36,802 nucleotides of DNA from Desulfuromonas sp. (GTDB lineage Bacteria > Desulfobacterota > Desulfuromonadia > Desulfuromonadales > Desulfuromonadaceae), in contig JAQUDG010000013.1 of the NCBI GenBank assembly GCA_028685815.1, positions 1 through 36,802 of the forward strand, read 5' to 3'. Positions within the stretch are counted from its first letter, which is position 1. Each line of letters begins with the position of its first letter. A program made the position numbers and the translations under genes. The notes beneath the pieces were generated by a model that was not told the origin of the DNA, did no database searches, and was given only the letters and a program-made list of their open reading frames with translations. Below, piece after piece: positions 9,199 through 17,794 of the stretch.

Positions 9199-9870
9199 AT
9201 GAAAAAAGTAGAGCAGGAATATATTCAATTAAAAACTGAGTTGACCAACATGTGTCAGGTGACAACATCTATGCTTCAGGATGTCACCACCGCACTAGTA
9301 ACACGCGACACCGCTTTGGCCGAAAGTGTCATCCAGCGTGATGATGAGGTTGATGATCTCGATACCAGCATAGATGAGCATTGCTTGAAGATGCTGGCAC
9401 TTTACGAACCGAAAGCAGTCGATCTGCGTTTTGTCGTAACTGCGCTGCGGATTATCGTTGATCTGGAACGCGTTGGCGATCATTGCACCAGCATCGCTGA
9501 GCAGGTGAAGCGGCTCAATGAATCCCCACCGGTCAAGCCGTATATCGACCTACCGAAAATGGCCGAGGCCACTATCGGTATGATTCAGGATGCCATTACT
9601 GCCTATTTCAACAAGGACGTCGATGCGGCCCTCGAAATTATCCAGCGCGATGATATTATTGATCAATTTGATAGCAAGATCACAGAGGAATTGCTAGGGT
9701 ATATGGGGACAGACCTCACCACCACCCGCAATGTTATTTCGTTACTGTTCATCGTTCGTAGTATTGAACGGGTCGCTGACTACGCAACCAATATTGCCGA
9801 GATGATCTATTTCATGGCAACCGGAGAAATTATCAAACACCGCTCACCCTACAAGGCAACCGATGGCTAA
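9199..9870 (+). CDS. phoU: Phosphate signalling regulator PhoU
   Basis: PhoU links the transport state of PstSCAB to the sensor PhoR and keeps the regulon off when phosphate is plentiful. The 223-residue product shows the two repeated three-helix units of the family, each with the metal-site pattern (DEVDDLDTSIDEH with VDLERVGDHCTSIAE in the first, DDIIDQFDSKITEE with RSIERVADYATNIAE in the second). The track starts at 9190. I prefer the ATG at 9199 because GAGAGG is then 9 bases upstream instead of touching the start codon. Its end overlaps phoB by 8 bases. Confidence 0.95.
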   Translation: MKKVEQEYIQLKTELTNMCQVTTSMLQDVTTALVTRDTALAESVIQRDDEVDDLDTSIDEHCLKMLALYEPKAVDLRFVVTALRIIVDLERVGDHCTSIAEQVKRLNESPPVKPYIDLPKMAEATIGMIQDAITAYFNKDVDAALEIIQRDDIIDQFDSKITEELLGYMGTDLTTTRNVISLLFIVRSIERVADYATNIAEMIYFMATGEIIKHRSPYKATDG

Positions 9871-10534
9871 AATACTGCTGGTCGAAGATGAAGACGCGTT
9901 GCGGGAGATCGTCACCTTCAATGTGAAAAATGCTGGGCACACGATTGTCGGTACCGATAATGCCAACGATGCGCTGATGATTCTTGAAGACTTTTTGCCC
10001 GACCTGATCCTGCTTGATATTATGCTGCCAGGGTTAAAAGGGGATCAGTTTTTGACGTTGATTCGAGCCAATGCCAAATTTGCCAGGATTTCAGTCATCG
10101 TTATTTCGGCCAAAAGCAGCGAGGAAAATATTGTTCATGTTCTCGAAGCGGGAGCGGACGACTATCTGACTAAGCCGTTCAGTATGAAGATTTTGTTGGC
10201 CAAGATCATAGTTGTCCTGAAACGGTCACGCGTTGAGGAGCCCGGGGATTTTCTCAACTACAAACAGATTTCTGTCGACGAAACCAACCACAAGGCTTTT
10301 GTCAATGGCCAGAAGATCATCTTGACCAACAAGGAGTTTGATCTGCTGTTGCTGTTTGTCAAATATCCCCGACGGGTGTTCACGCGTAATCAGATACTAA
10401 CGACTGTCTGGGGGTACGATGCTGATGTCTTCACCCGTACCGTCGATTCCCATATCTCAACCCTGCGCAAAAAGCTTGGTGGGTCGGGTCAAGTCATTAA
10501 GTCGATCGCCAAAATCGGTTATAAGGTGGAATAG
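9863..10534 (+). CDS. phoB: Response regulator PhoB (OmpR/PhoB family)
   Basis: PhoB is the DNA-binding regulator of the phosphate regulon. Residues 1-120 are a receiver domain with the acidic pocket in VEDED, the phospho-acceptor Asp52 in LLDIMLPG, Ser82 in ISAKS and Lys104 in LTKPF. Residues about 130-223 are a winged helix-turn-helix DNA-binding domain with RVFTRNQIL and the recognition region DSHISTLRKKLG. It overlaps phoU and is followed directly by phoR, so regulator and sensor are co-expressed. The three Pho boxes in this window are its expected targets. Confidence 0.95.
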   Translation: MAKILLVEDEDALREIVTFNVKNAGHTIVGTDNANDALMILEDFLPDLILLDIMLPGLKGDQFLTLIRANAKFARISVIVISAKSSEENIVHVLEAGADDYLTKPFSMKILLAKIIVVLKRSRVEEPGDFLNYKQISVDETNHKAFVNGQKIILTNKEFDLLLLFVKYPRRVFTRNQILTTVWGYDADVFTRTVDSHISTLRKKLGGSGQVIKSIAKIGYKVE

Positions 10535-12238
10535 ATGCGCTCTTTTGCCAAGGTATTTCTGGTTCTGTTTGTCCCGATTTTCATTGCCCTGGTGCTTACC
10601 TTCTACTTCAGCTATGGCATGATGATGAGCAATGCTCGTAACGAGCTGCTACAGGAAATGAAAAACAAGTGGATTATTTTAGCTCTGCAAAGTGGTGACC
10701 TCAGCCGTGTCACCCGTAAGAGCCATGAAATTTTGACTGATATCACCCGACAGACTTCGTTGCGAGTTACTCTGGTTAATTGTTCTGGCAAAGTGCTTCT
10801 CGACTCACTGGTTCCCTTTGACCAGATCTCCAAAATGGAAAACCACAAGGGGCGCCAGGAAATCAAGGATGCTATCTATTCTGGTGACGGGTTCTCCAGT
10901 CGCTTCAGCAGTACCACTGACATGCAGATGTTTTATTTTGCCAAAACGCTCGCCAACGATCAAATTCTGCGCTTAGCCTATCCAGCCACTTATGTCAAAT
11001 CATTGCAGAACAAATTCACCGAGCAGGCAGTCTGGGCTCTGTTCTATCTGAGTTTTGTGGTTTTATTGCTTGCTCTCTACTTTGCTCGTAAGGTGTCGCT
11101 GCCGGTTCAGAAGTTAAATTACATCGCCGACAATATCGAAGCGGGTAAGACCAACGTTCATTTCCCCCACTTTAAAGACCCGTCGATGGCTAAGATTGCC
11201 GGTCTGATTTACCGGATTTATGCTGGAATGCAGAAGCAGAATCTTGAACTAGCCCGTGAGCAGCAGAAGCTCAGCCACATTTTTACCAGCATGGATCAAG
11301 GTGTACTCTTGCTCGACAAAGAAGATATCATTCTTCACGCTAACTCATGGCTAGAAAAAGAATTCGGTACAAAGTTCACTACTGGTAGTAGTCTTTTTTA
11401 TGCGACCAATGACATCCACCTGATTAATTTTTTTAGTGAAATTCTCAAGCAGAATCAGGAATCAGTTAGGATTTCACTTCACCAAAATGTCTTCGATGTT
11501 AGTATTAAGCACGTCGCAGAACAGAGACTTTTGCTCCTACGCAATGTGACCAAGCTGATCGAATATGAAGCGTTTAAGGCGGAGCTAACGGGAAATATTT
11601 CCCACGAACTAAAAACTCCTTTGGCAATGATAATGGGCTACGCCGAAACCTTACGTGACACTCCAAACATTGACAAGGTGACCAGAAGCCGTTTTATTGA
11701 CAATATTTATTGTTCAACTGTGCGCCTAAACAGATTAATTAACGATATTATCGAATTGCACAGACTGGAATCGGTCGGAGATGGATTTGCCGTCGATGAA
11801 GCGATTTCGCTCGGTGATATAACAGATGAAATAAGATCATTTTATGCAGATACTAGTGGTAAAACGTTAACTCTCGAATCCAAAGATGCCGAGGCTTGGA
11901 TTCTCCAGGAACACCTACAGAGCATTCTGACCAACTTGATTGATAATGCAATCAAATATTCTGAGGGAGAACATGTCACTGCCAGAATACAAAGTAGTGT
12001 TGGTCGATTGACAATCATGGTAGACGATCAAGGGCCACTGATTGCAAGGGCTGAGATGCAAAGAATTTTTGAGCGCTTTTATACCTGCTCACAGTCACGT
12101 AATAAGCACCATTCTGGAACAGGGTTGGGTCTCTCAATTGTCAAGCATATCGCCAAACTTTATAATGGAACAGTGCGCGTTGAAGCCAACAGTGAAGGAG
12201 GAAATCGCTTTTTAGTCGTTTTGGCTGAAAAAAATTAG
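10535..12238 (+). CDS. phoR: Phosphate regulon sensor histidine kinase PhoR
   Basis: The 567-residue membrane kinase phosphorylates and dephosphorylates PhoB. In order it has a transmembrane helix (about 7-29), an extracytoplasmic sensor segment of about 130 residues, a second helix (about 165-184), a HAMP-like linker, a PAS-like region (about 245-340), the dimerisation and phospho-acceptor domain with His357 in NISHELKTPLA, and the ATPase domain with the N box NLIDNAIKYS and G2 box GTGLGLSIVK. The G1 box reads DDQGPLI and lacks the usual second Gly. The large periplasmic domain differs from E. coli PhoR, which has almost none, and resembles the sensor types of Gram-positives and deltaproteobacteria. 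The ATG follows the phoB stop directly. No terminator was seen after it. Confidence 0.92.
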   Translation: MRSFAKVFLVLFVPIFIALVLTFYFSYGMMMSNARNELLQEMKNKWIILALQSGDLSRVTRKSHEILTDITRQTSLRVTLVNCSGKVLLDSLVPFDQISKMENHKGRQEIKDAIYSGDGFSSRFSSTTDMQMFYFAKTLANDQILRLAYPATYVKSLQNKFTEQAVWALFYLSFVVLLLALYFARKVSLPVQKLNYIADNIEAGKTNVHFPHFKDPSMAKIAGLIYRIYAGMQKQNLELAREQQKLSHIFTSMDQGVLLLDKEDIILHANSWLEKEFGTKFTTGSSLFYATNDIHLINFFSEILKQNQESVRISLHQNVFDVSIKHVAEQRLLLLRNVTKLIEYEAFKAELTGNISHELKTPLAMIMGYAETLRDTPNIDKVTRSRFIDNIYCSTVRLNRLINDIIELHRLESVGDGFAVDEAISLGDITDEIRSFYADTSGKTLTLESKDAEAWILQEHLQSILTNLIDNAIKYSEGEHVTARIQSSVGRLTIMVDDQGPLIARAEMQRIFERFYTCSQSRNKHHSGTGLGLSIVKHIAKLYNGTVRVEANSEGGNRFLVVLAEKN

Positions 12239-12427
12239 AATCAAGGAACATAAACTATCCAAGTGATTTTTGTTTCGTGTTGAACTAATTGTAAGACAGC
12301 AACGGTTGAACCTAAAATTTGGGTATCAGGCTGGCGAGATGCCGTTATTTAGAGGATTGATGAAGGTTAAGCTGAGGCTGCCGACGCTAGAGTTTACAAA
12401 ATACAGCATGGCTAGAGAGTTTATTTA

Positions 12428-13921
12428 GTCGATAGTTCAAAAACCCGAATTCAGCCTCAGATGGTTAACTGAGCAGGGCTGCAAAATAAAAGTTCCATCA
12501 ATTTCCTGCCCAGAATCTGCAGGAAGGGTAAAAAACGCTCTTTTACAAAAGACAACAAAAGGCCGATGGCCTTCAAGATCAACCGCAGGTTGTATCCGAT
12601 TGCTGCCATGAGTGGATTGATCTTGTCTCCAAGGATTCCATGGAGTCGATTTCTCCCTAAGCAGCCTTCGGTTTTCTGATGCCCGATTATGGCTTCTATC
12701 GCGCTTCTGCGTTTGAGCTCTCGTTTGATCGTGGGGGTTACGTTTCTGCGTTGTCCGGATATGAAGACGTCGGTATCAGTTACACCATGACCGCGGTATC
12801 CGCGGTCTACGTAGCAGCGTTTTGCTCTGACGCCACTTAAGCGCGTTGCCTGGTCAAGTGCCCCTTGCAGGGTATGTCCATCATACGGGTTGCCTTCAAG
12901 GCCCTGGCTACCGATGATGAAGCCTTCTTTGTTGGTAGCGCAGATACTGACTTTATTGCCGAATTCGTAGCGCTTATGCGCTTTGCCTTTGCTGATGCAA
13001 GACACATGGGGTTCATGCAAACTGTAGAGTTTATGACTGTCCTGTTGTTGTTGCTGCAGTAAACGTTTGGCGTGAGTCAGTGAGTTCTTGAGATCTGAGG
13101 ATACAATGTCGCTCTTGCGTTCAATATCACGTACTACGCGACCTAGATAGGTCTTAAGGGTTTTGAGCATGCGCCGCATCCGTTTGTACTGTTTGGCATG
13201 GGCATAGCGTCCGGCTTTAAGGGCGGCCTGAGGGCCTTTGCGCTCATAGCTCTGACGTAGTTTAATTCCATGCTTTTGGGCCAGTTTCACCAGGTGCTCT
13301 CTGCTGCGGTTTAAGAGTTTGGCATCTGTCGGATACGTGATGTTCTTGGGCTGTACCGTGGTATCCACACTGACGCGTTCTAAGCTGCGTTTGCTTACTG
13401 CACCCGTGGAGATACCTACCTTAAGGGTCTGCTGCAAAAGCGTTTCCATGCCGTGATCCTGGATGCGTTTGCGCCATTTACTCAGCCCGCTTCTGGCAAT
13501 GGGCTTTTCATGCACAAAGAATGTTTCACCGCATAGGTACTGCCAGTAGGGATTCTCAGCCCACCGGTTGACTACATCATCTTCACTTAAGGAGTACAGG
13601 CTCTGCAGAAGAGTAAGGCCAACCATCATACGTGTAGGAATTGCAGGTCTACCGGCTTCTGAATACAGGGAACCAAATTCCTGATCCAGATGCTCCCAGT
13701 CTATTTGATCTGCAAGTTTGACCAGAGCGTTGGCTGGATCGCAAATAGCTTCCAGGCGCACCTGGAATAATTCGTCTTGAGCTTGCTTTTGTTGTTTTTT
13801 AGGTCGCATAGTTTTGCCAGAAAATTGAGGGTTAACAACTAGTTTCTTGCAAAACATTGCAAGATGTTTTCTATTGTTTTTGTAGTCAATTCAGCGCGTT
13901 ATGGAGTTTTGAACTACGGAC
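12428..13921 (-). mobile_element. IS5-family-like element, complete copy
   Basis: The ends form an imperfect inverted repeat. The left begins gtcgatagttcaaaaa and the reverse complement of the right begins gtccgtagttcaaaac. The length is about 1.49 kb with one transposase gene on the minus strand. The same right end (gaactacggac) is found again at 32606 beside a second, truncated copy of the same element, which fixes the boundary. The right end cuts into a lipoprotein gene. I see no clear target duplication. Confidence 0.8.
12457..13857 (-). CDS. IS5-family transposase, full length
   Basis: The 466-residue DDE transposase has the N-terminal dimerisation-type domain RPAIPTRMMVGLTLLQSLYSLS with WAENPYWQYLCGE, then the catalytic core with the first Asp in RVSVDTTVQPKNI, the second in CYVDRGYRGHGV and the Glu in RRSAIEAIIGHQKTEGCLGRN. 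A poly-Gln stretch (QQQQQDS) lies in the insertion domain. The gene is intact and is probably functional. It is almost identical over the shared part to the truncated copy at 31535-32543, so one may have come from the other recently. Confidence 0.9.
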   Translation of the reverse strand: MFCKKLVVNPQFSGKTMRPKKQQKQAQDELFQVRLEAICDPANALVKLADQIDWEHLDQEFGSLYSEAGRPAIPTRMMVGLTLLQSLYSLSEDDVVNRWAENPYWQYLCGETFFVHEKPIARSGLSKWRKRIQDHGMETLLQQTLKVGISTGAVSKRSLERVSVDTTVQPKNITYPTDAKLLNRSREHLVKLAQKHGIKLRQSYERKGPQAALKAGRYAHAKQYKRMRRMLKTLKTYLGRVVRDIERKSDIVSSDLKNSLTHAKRLLQQQQQDSHKLYSLHEPHVSCISKGKAHKRYEFGNKVSICATNKEGFIIGSQGLEGNPYDGHTLQGALDQATRLSGVRAKRCYVDRGYRGHGVTDTDVFISGQRRNVTPTIKRELKRRSAIEAIIGHQKTEGCLGRNRLHGILGDKINPLMAAIGYNLRLILKAIGLLLSFVKERFLPFLQILGRKLMELLFCSPAQLTI

Positions 13922-14265
13922 TAATCCAGAATTTCCGTACTGCAGCAGCGTTTGAAGCGGTGATAGATACCGACAGTCGCATAGTGCCTGATTATCACCT
14001 TATAAGTGATCTGCGCGCCTTTTATAGCAGCTATACCCACGCGCGGAATAATCGCGGTAACCCCGTGGTAGAAGTGGAATTTGACGTGCAGTTGACAGAC
14101 GCATACACCCGCACCATTGTGGCGCAGCGCTGCTTCAGCGTGGTGGAACCGAGTAGTGGTACGGATGTGGAAGTGGTGGTGCAGGCGTTTAATCGTGCAA
14201 CCGCGATCCTGAGTGCAGAGCTCTTGGAATGGACGACGCAGAGTATTGCACCGCATGAGGGGTAA
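13921..14265 (+). pseudogene. ABC-type transport auxiliary lipoprotein, N-terminus lost to IS
   Basis: The reading frame from the edge of the IS gives LIQNFRTAAAFEAVIDTDSR, then YHLISDLRAFY, then VEVEFDVQLTDAYTRTIVAQRCFS and a C-terminal helix. This matches the C-terminal half of PqiC/DUF330-type lipoproteins that serve MCE or Mla-like lipid ABC transporters. The ORF in the track starts inside the IS (13864), and those first residues are not native. The lipoprotein signal and roughly half of the protein are missing, so the gene is dead. The transporter genes that should precede it are not in the window; they may have been displaced by the insertion. Confidence 0.7.
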
Positions 14266-14323
14266 CCTTTAGCGCATCGAACCGAGTTTTCTTAATCCGC
14301 ACAGGGCGCAGAAAGGAATCCCC

Positions 14324-15085
14324 ATGAGCGACCTTTTGAATCACCCTCTGATCAGTAAACGGTATTTCTTCCCCCGCAAGGGAACTTTTGCAGATCCCTT
14401 TCTGGTTATCTGTAACGACGGCACCCAGCTGGCCTGCAGCTACCATGAGGTTGATCCCCGGGCATTGACGCTGGTCCACTTTCACGGCAACGGTGAAATC
14501 GTGGACGACTGGCAGGGAGACTTTGTGGATATTGTTCAGCAGATGGGCTGCAATCTGTTCCTCGCCGAACTGCGTGGCTACGGACAATCCGGCGGGACGC
14601 CCCAACTGGGGAAAATGCTCGACGATGTGGTTCCGACTATTCAAGCCCTTAAGCAGCCACAACAGCAGCTGATTTTTTTCTGACGCAGTGTCGGATCAAT
14701 TTTTGCGCTCGAAGCTGCAGCACAGTTCCCTCATGCGCGTGGGTTGATACTTGAAAGCGGTGTCGCCGATGTTATGGAGCGTCTCCTGCTGCGCATCACG
14801 CCCGCAGAACTCGGCATCGATCGGCAGACCCTGCAACATGCGGTAGACACCCGTCTCAACCACCAACAGAAACTGCGGCAGTTTCAGGGACCGGTTCTGG
14901 TCCTGCATACACGCCATGACGGCCTGGTAGATGTCAGCCATGCGCAAAGACTGTACGACTGGGCTGCAGAACCCAAACAACTGAAAATCTTTGCACAGGG
15001 CAATCACAACGACATTTTGCTTGTCAATGCGCGCGAATACCTCAACCTGGTTGCCGAATTTATCGCCGCCCTTAAATCGGAATAA
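14324..15085 (+). pseudogene. Alpha/beta hydrolase interrupted by in-frame TGA
   Basis: The two ORFs in the track (14324-14683 and 14744-15085) are in the same frame and join across one TGA at 14681. Residues before it hold the oxyanion region VHFHGNGEIVDDW and RGYGQSGG. After it come RSVGSIFALEAAAQFP, the acid in VLHTRHDGLV and the catalytic His in QGNHNDILL. The stop replaces what should be the first Gly of the nucleophile elbow (G-R-S-V-G). A single GGA to TGA change explains it. The substrate is unknown; the family includes esterases and serine peptidase-like proteins. Selenocysteine is unlikely because the position is structural. The gene lies in a short row of decaying genes. Confidence 0.8.
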
Positions 15086-15105
15086 ATGGAGATGGAAGTG
15101 GTGGG

Positions 15106-15362
15106 ATGAAACTGGCCAGAAAAGATCTGGCCTTTGGCGCTTGCGCGCTTGCGATACTCCTTGTTGTGGTGCTCGGCACCGGCAAAAACCTCGGGCCGGA
15201 TGTGCCAGACGACACGGAACATCAGGTATTCTTTGCTCAGCTGGAACAGCGCCAGAGCCGCCACCCTCTACAAGTGTTGCCCCATATCGTCCTGCAATAA
15301 ATTGCCAGCTTAACATTAAAGAAGGTTGTGGGCTGTGTAAGCCCTATGATATCTTCCTCTAA
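15106..15362 (+). pseudogene. Small membrane-anchored protein, possible broken c-type cytochrome
   Basis: The ORF 15106-15300 starts with MKLARKDLAFGACALAILLVV, an N-terminal membrane anchor, and continues GTGKNLGPDVPDDTEHQVFF before a stop at 15298. In another frame just past this point the sequence reads INCQLNIKEGCGLCKPYDIFL and stops at 15362. My impression is a small di-heme cytochrome of the paired CXXCH type whose frame has shifted and whose heme motif has changed to CGLCK. The anchor is clear; the cytochrome identity is weak inference. It follows the hydrolase by 20 bases and may have shared an operon with it. Confidence 0.35.
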
Positions 15363-15451
15363 TATATTGACGGTCTTTTCTCGCCGGAAGGAAACAGTGC
15401 TTTTTGAAATCCGTAGACTTGACCCAATTTCTCCGATGGATGGTTTGTAAA

Positions 15452-15478
15452 CCGGTTTATACAGTCTGTATATACCGG
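15452..15478. promoter_or_regulatory. 27-bp operator-like palindrome
   Basis: CCGGTTTATACAG-T-CTGTATATACCGG is an inverted repeat with 12 of 13 paired positions. The core word TATACAG recurs downstream at about 15558 and 15592. It lies about 130 bases before the first integron cassette and is outside it. It could be an operator for a dimeric repressor, or part of the array's promoter or attachment region. Confidence 0.55.
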
Positions 15479-15582
15479 AGAGCGTAAAACCCAATTCTAC
15501 CGTAACTCTCTAAATCTATGGCAAAAATGTGTTTCTAAGTAATTTAGCGGGTAGTTTTATACAGCTTGGACTTTCTGTGTTT

Positions 15583-15602
15583 ACAGTTTTATACAGAACT
15601 GT
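15583..15602. promoter_or_regulatory. Second inverted repeat before the first cassette
   Basis: ACAGTT (15583-15588) and AACTGT (15597-15602) form an inverted repeat around TTATACAG. It ends 10 bases before the cassette junction at 15612. Together with the palindrome at 15452 it suggests a binding region with several sites. The factor is unknown. Confidence 0.4.
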
Positions 15603-15643
15603 CTATTTATAGTTAGATTCCCGTTGCCACAAAGGAGGTTGTT

Positions 15644-17059
15644 TTGAACAAAGAGATCAAAGTTTTATCGAAAGATGAAGTGGCAACGAGTGTCGATCAA
15701 TTCACGGCGGGATTGACGCAGTACCTCAGAGAGCTAGGGTTACCGAATGAACATGTTCTCGTTCCTGTTCAGGAGCGCCAGCGGGTGATTGCTAACGTGC
15801 CTGATGTGATTGAGTTGATCGACGCTAATAGGAAATCAACTTCTATCTATTTGTCTAAATTTATTGCTGCCTGCGGCGCTGGCTTGTTTGATGCCGCCCT
15901 TAACTTCATCTGGGATGAAACTGTTGTAAATCTTCGAAATAAAGTGGCTCGTTTCGATTTGGAGTATTTTTATGACAGTGTGGTTACCGATACCAAGCGC
16001 AGAGCAAAGCTTAAAGACGAAGATGATCTTCAAAAGATTGAAGAATGGGAATTGGTTAGGGGTTGCCATCTTACAGGTATACTTTCCGACATTGGATACA
16101 AGCACTTAGACTATATAAGGGATATGCGAAATTGGGCCAGCGCAGCGCACCCAAACCAGAATGACCTCACTGGTTTTCAGTTGATAGCTTGGCTGGAAAC
16201 TTGTATCCGAGAAGTCATTGCTAAGGAGCCTGAGGGGCCGGTAATCGAGGTCAAGCGCTTTCTCAATAGTATTAGAAACACCACGCTCACTGAGCAGGAT
16301 GCCCAGTATATCAGGGCAGGAATTGAGTATTTGCCACCTGAGTTGGCAACTTCCGTACTCAGAACTCTATTTGGTATGTACACAACCAAAGATGCGGCAG
16401 TCCAGATTAAAAGCAATATTAAGCTGGTGGCTGGCTCCGCATGGAATGTGGCGCCCGATGAAGTTAAATACGAATGCGGCTTTAAATACGCGACCTTTGC
16501 GTCAAACGGGGAAGTAGATAGAAAAGAAGCTGCTAACGAGTTTCTTTCGGTTGTGGGGGGACTGCCGTTCCTTCCGAATGATACGTTGGCACTCGAAATG
16601 GCAGACAAAATCGAGAGTCTTTTTTCCGCGCATACGGGATTCAACAACTTTCACAACGAGCCGGCTCACGCCCGGGCTCTCGATGCCTACGTTTCTGCTG
16701 CCGGCACAGTACCTGATGCCGTGCGAAAATTTTATGTTAAGACACTCGTTATGGCCCGAATTGGCAATGGTCACGGAACATCAGAAATGGCTGTGCCATA
16801 TTACGAGCGCCTGATCACAAAGTTTGGTGAGGCCGAGTTACGAGAGGTGGCACTTCTTTTAACTGATCGTGAGTTTTCGTCTCGTATTGGGTTGCGATCT
16901 TGTCTTTCGAATTTCAGAGCATTGCTGGATCGGCTGGCGCCTCGAACTACTAATCAAGTGACTCAACAAGCGTTTGCTCAGATTCAAGGCGCTACCGATG
17001 CGCAAATTCCCAATCTGGGGAAAGACAGCGCATATAAACGGCTTCTGGGATTGCGGTAA
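15644..17059 (+). CDS. Cassette 1: unknown protein with HEPN-like Rx6H motif
   Basis: The 471-residue soluble protein belongs to no family I can name with confidence. It starts with TTG at 15644, supported by a very strong AAAGGAGG 5 bases before it. Its N-terminal third is helical, and at residues 162-169 it has RNWASAAH inside DMRNWASAAHPNQND. This fits the Rx4-6H motif with a polar residue after Arg that marks HEPN RNases of toxin and abortive-infection systems. The C-terminal two thirds is helical and unassigned. It fills a whole cassette (15613-17130) whose attC follows the stop directly. A defence or toxin role is inference from the motif and context. Confidence 0.6.
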   Translation: MNKEIKVLSKDEVATSVDQFTAGLTQYLRELGLPNEHVLVPVQERQRVIANVPDVIELIDANRKSTSIYLSKFIAACGAGLFDAALNFIWDETVVNLRNKVARFDLEYFYDSVVTDTKRRAKLKDEDDLQKIEEWELVRGCHLTGILSDIGYKHLDYIRDMRNWASAAHPNQNDLTGFQLIAWLETCIREVIAKEPEGPVIEVKRFLNSIRNTTLTEQDAQYIRAGIEYLPPELATSVLRTLFGMYTTKDAAVQIKSNIKLVAGSAWNVAPDEVKYECGFKYATFASNGEVDRKEAANEFLSVVGGLPFLPNDTLALEMADKIESLFSAHTGFNNFHNEPAHARALDAYVSAAGTVPDAVRKFYVKTLVMARIGNGHGTSEMAVPYYERLITKFGEAELREVALLLTDREFSSRIGLRSCLSNFRALLDRLAPRTTNQVTQQAFAQIQGATDAQIPNLGKDSAYKRLLGLR

Positions 17060-17136
17060 ATCTAACCAAGCCATGCACCGGATGCCAAAACCTGCGCGTC
17101 GCTCCGGTTTCGTCACCGGTGACGGCAGCGTTATGT
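17060..17136 (+). other. attC site of cassette 1
   Basis: R'' is ATCTAAC (17060) and R' is GTTATGT (17130). In between, aaaacctgcgcgtcgctccggttt forms the central hairpin and ccggatgcc with caccggtgacggc the outer arms. R'' is complementary to GTTAGATTC at 15612, the start of the cassette. Confidence 0.75.
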
Positions 17137-17157
17137 TCTACTCGAGGCATAGTTAAG

Positions 17158-17277
17158 TGTTTATAGATTACGAGAACCCGGAGCAGTATTTTACAGGTGA
17201 GCCGACGTCTGTTAGCACCCTTATTTTAGGTAGACGACTCTGGCGATTCTCAGCATTTGCCCAAGAACAAAAGTGAC
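17158..17277 (+). CDS. Possible short ORF, about 39 residues
   Basis: A GTG at 17158 opens a frame reading VFIDYENPEQYFTGEPTSV and ending FSAFAQEQK. It is too short for the track, has no clear ribosome binding site and matches nothing I know. The composition looks protein-like, so it may be the remains of a larger gene between the first attC and the next real gene. Confidence 0.2.
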
Positions 17278-17315
17278 GGCAGAGCATTAATTGTTGTTAT
17301 CAATAAGGAAATACC

Positions 17316-17738
17316 ATGAAATTTACCAAGCTGTTTAGCGCAATCGCTCTTTTCGGTTCGATGGCCGCCACCGCGCACGCCAGCACTGTCGTGACTGTTA
17401 ACGTTAAAAACTCGACTGCCACACAAGCGGAATATACCTACGAATATTTCGCTGGCAGCGTCAATCCTACACCAGGAACCATTCAGCCATCTGCCACATC
17501 AACATTCCAGCTGACCAGTGGTTCCGAATTGGTATCGGGAATGCGCTTTGTCTACACCTCCGGCTCCAAAAAGTGCCGGTTTGCAGCATCGCATACAGTA
17601 AACCCTATGAACGGCGTGCCTACTTTTAATAAGTCAGGCGCAAGTATTGGCACATCTCGCGCCACCTGCAACGCCAATATTTCTGCCGTTCAACCGACCC
17701 CACCCTTTAACTTTACGGTCGCTTTCGAGATCAAATAA
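17316..17738 (+). CDS. Cassette 2: small secreted protein
   Basis: The 140-residue product has a clean signal peptide (MKFTKLFSAIALFGSMAATAHA) and a mature part rich in Thr, Ser and Asn, with strands suggesting a small beta-sandwich and two Cys (KKCRF and ATCNA) that could form a disulfide. Sequence such as VVTVNVKNSTATQAEYTYEY is reminiscent of aegerolysin- or spore-coat-like small beta proteins, but I cannot assign a family. It is probably periplasmic or secreted. It has an AAGGA site and is followed after 56 bases by the next gene. Confidence 0.6.
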   Translation: MKFTKLFSAIALFGSMAATAHASTVVTVNVKNSTATQAEYTYEYFAGSVNPTPGTIQPSATSTFQLTSGSELVSGMRFVYTSGSKKCRFAASHTVNPMNGVPTFNKSGASIGTSRATCNANISAVQPTPPFNFTVAFEIK

Positions 17739-17794
17739 TTTCATAGTCGCCTGGGTTGGCTATGACATGGCCAACCCAAACACTGGAGAAAATA

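Noticed and set aside
14681-14683. Selenocysteine at the hydrolase TGA
   Set aside because: The position is the structural first Gly of the nucleophile elbow, where no Cys or Sec is expected, and I could not identify a convincing SECIS stem by eye. A point mutation is simpler.
15452-15602. LexA (SOS) box before the first cassette
   Set aside because: LexA sites need CTGT-N8-ACAG. Here the main palindrome has the half-sites in the opposite order (ACAG-T-CTGT), and the CTGT...ACAG pairs present have the wrong spacing.
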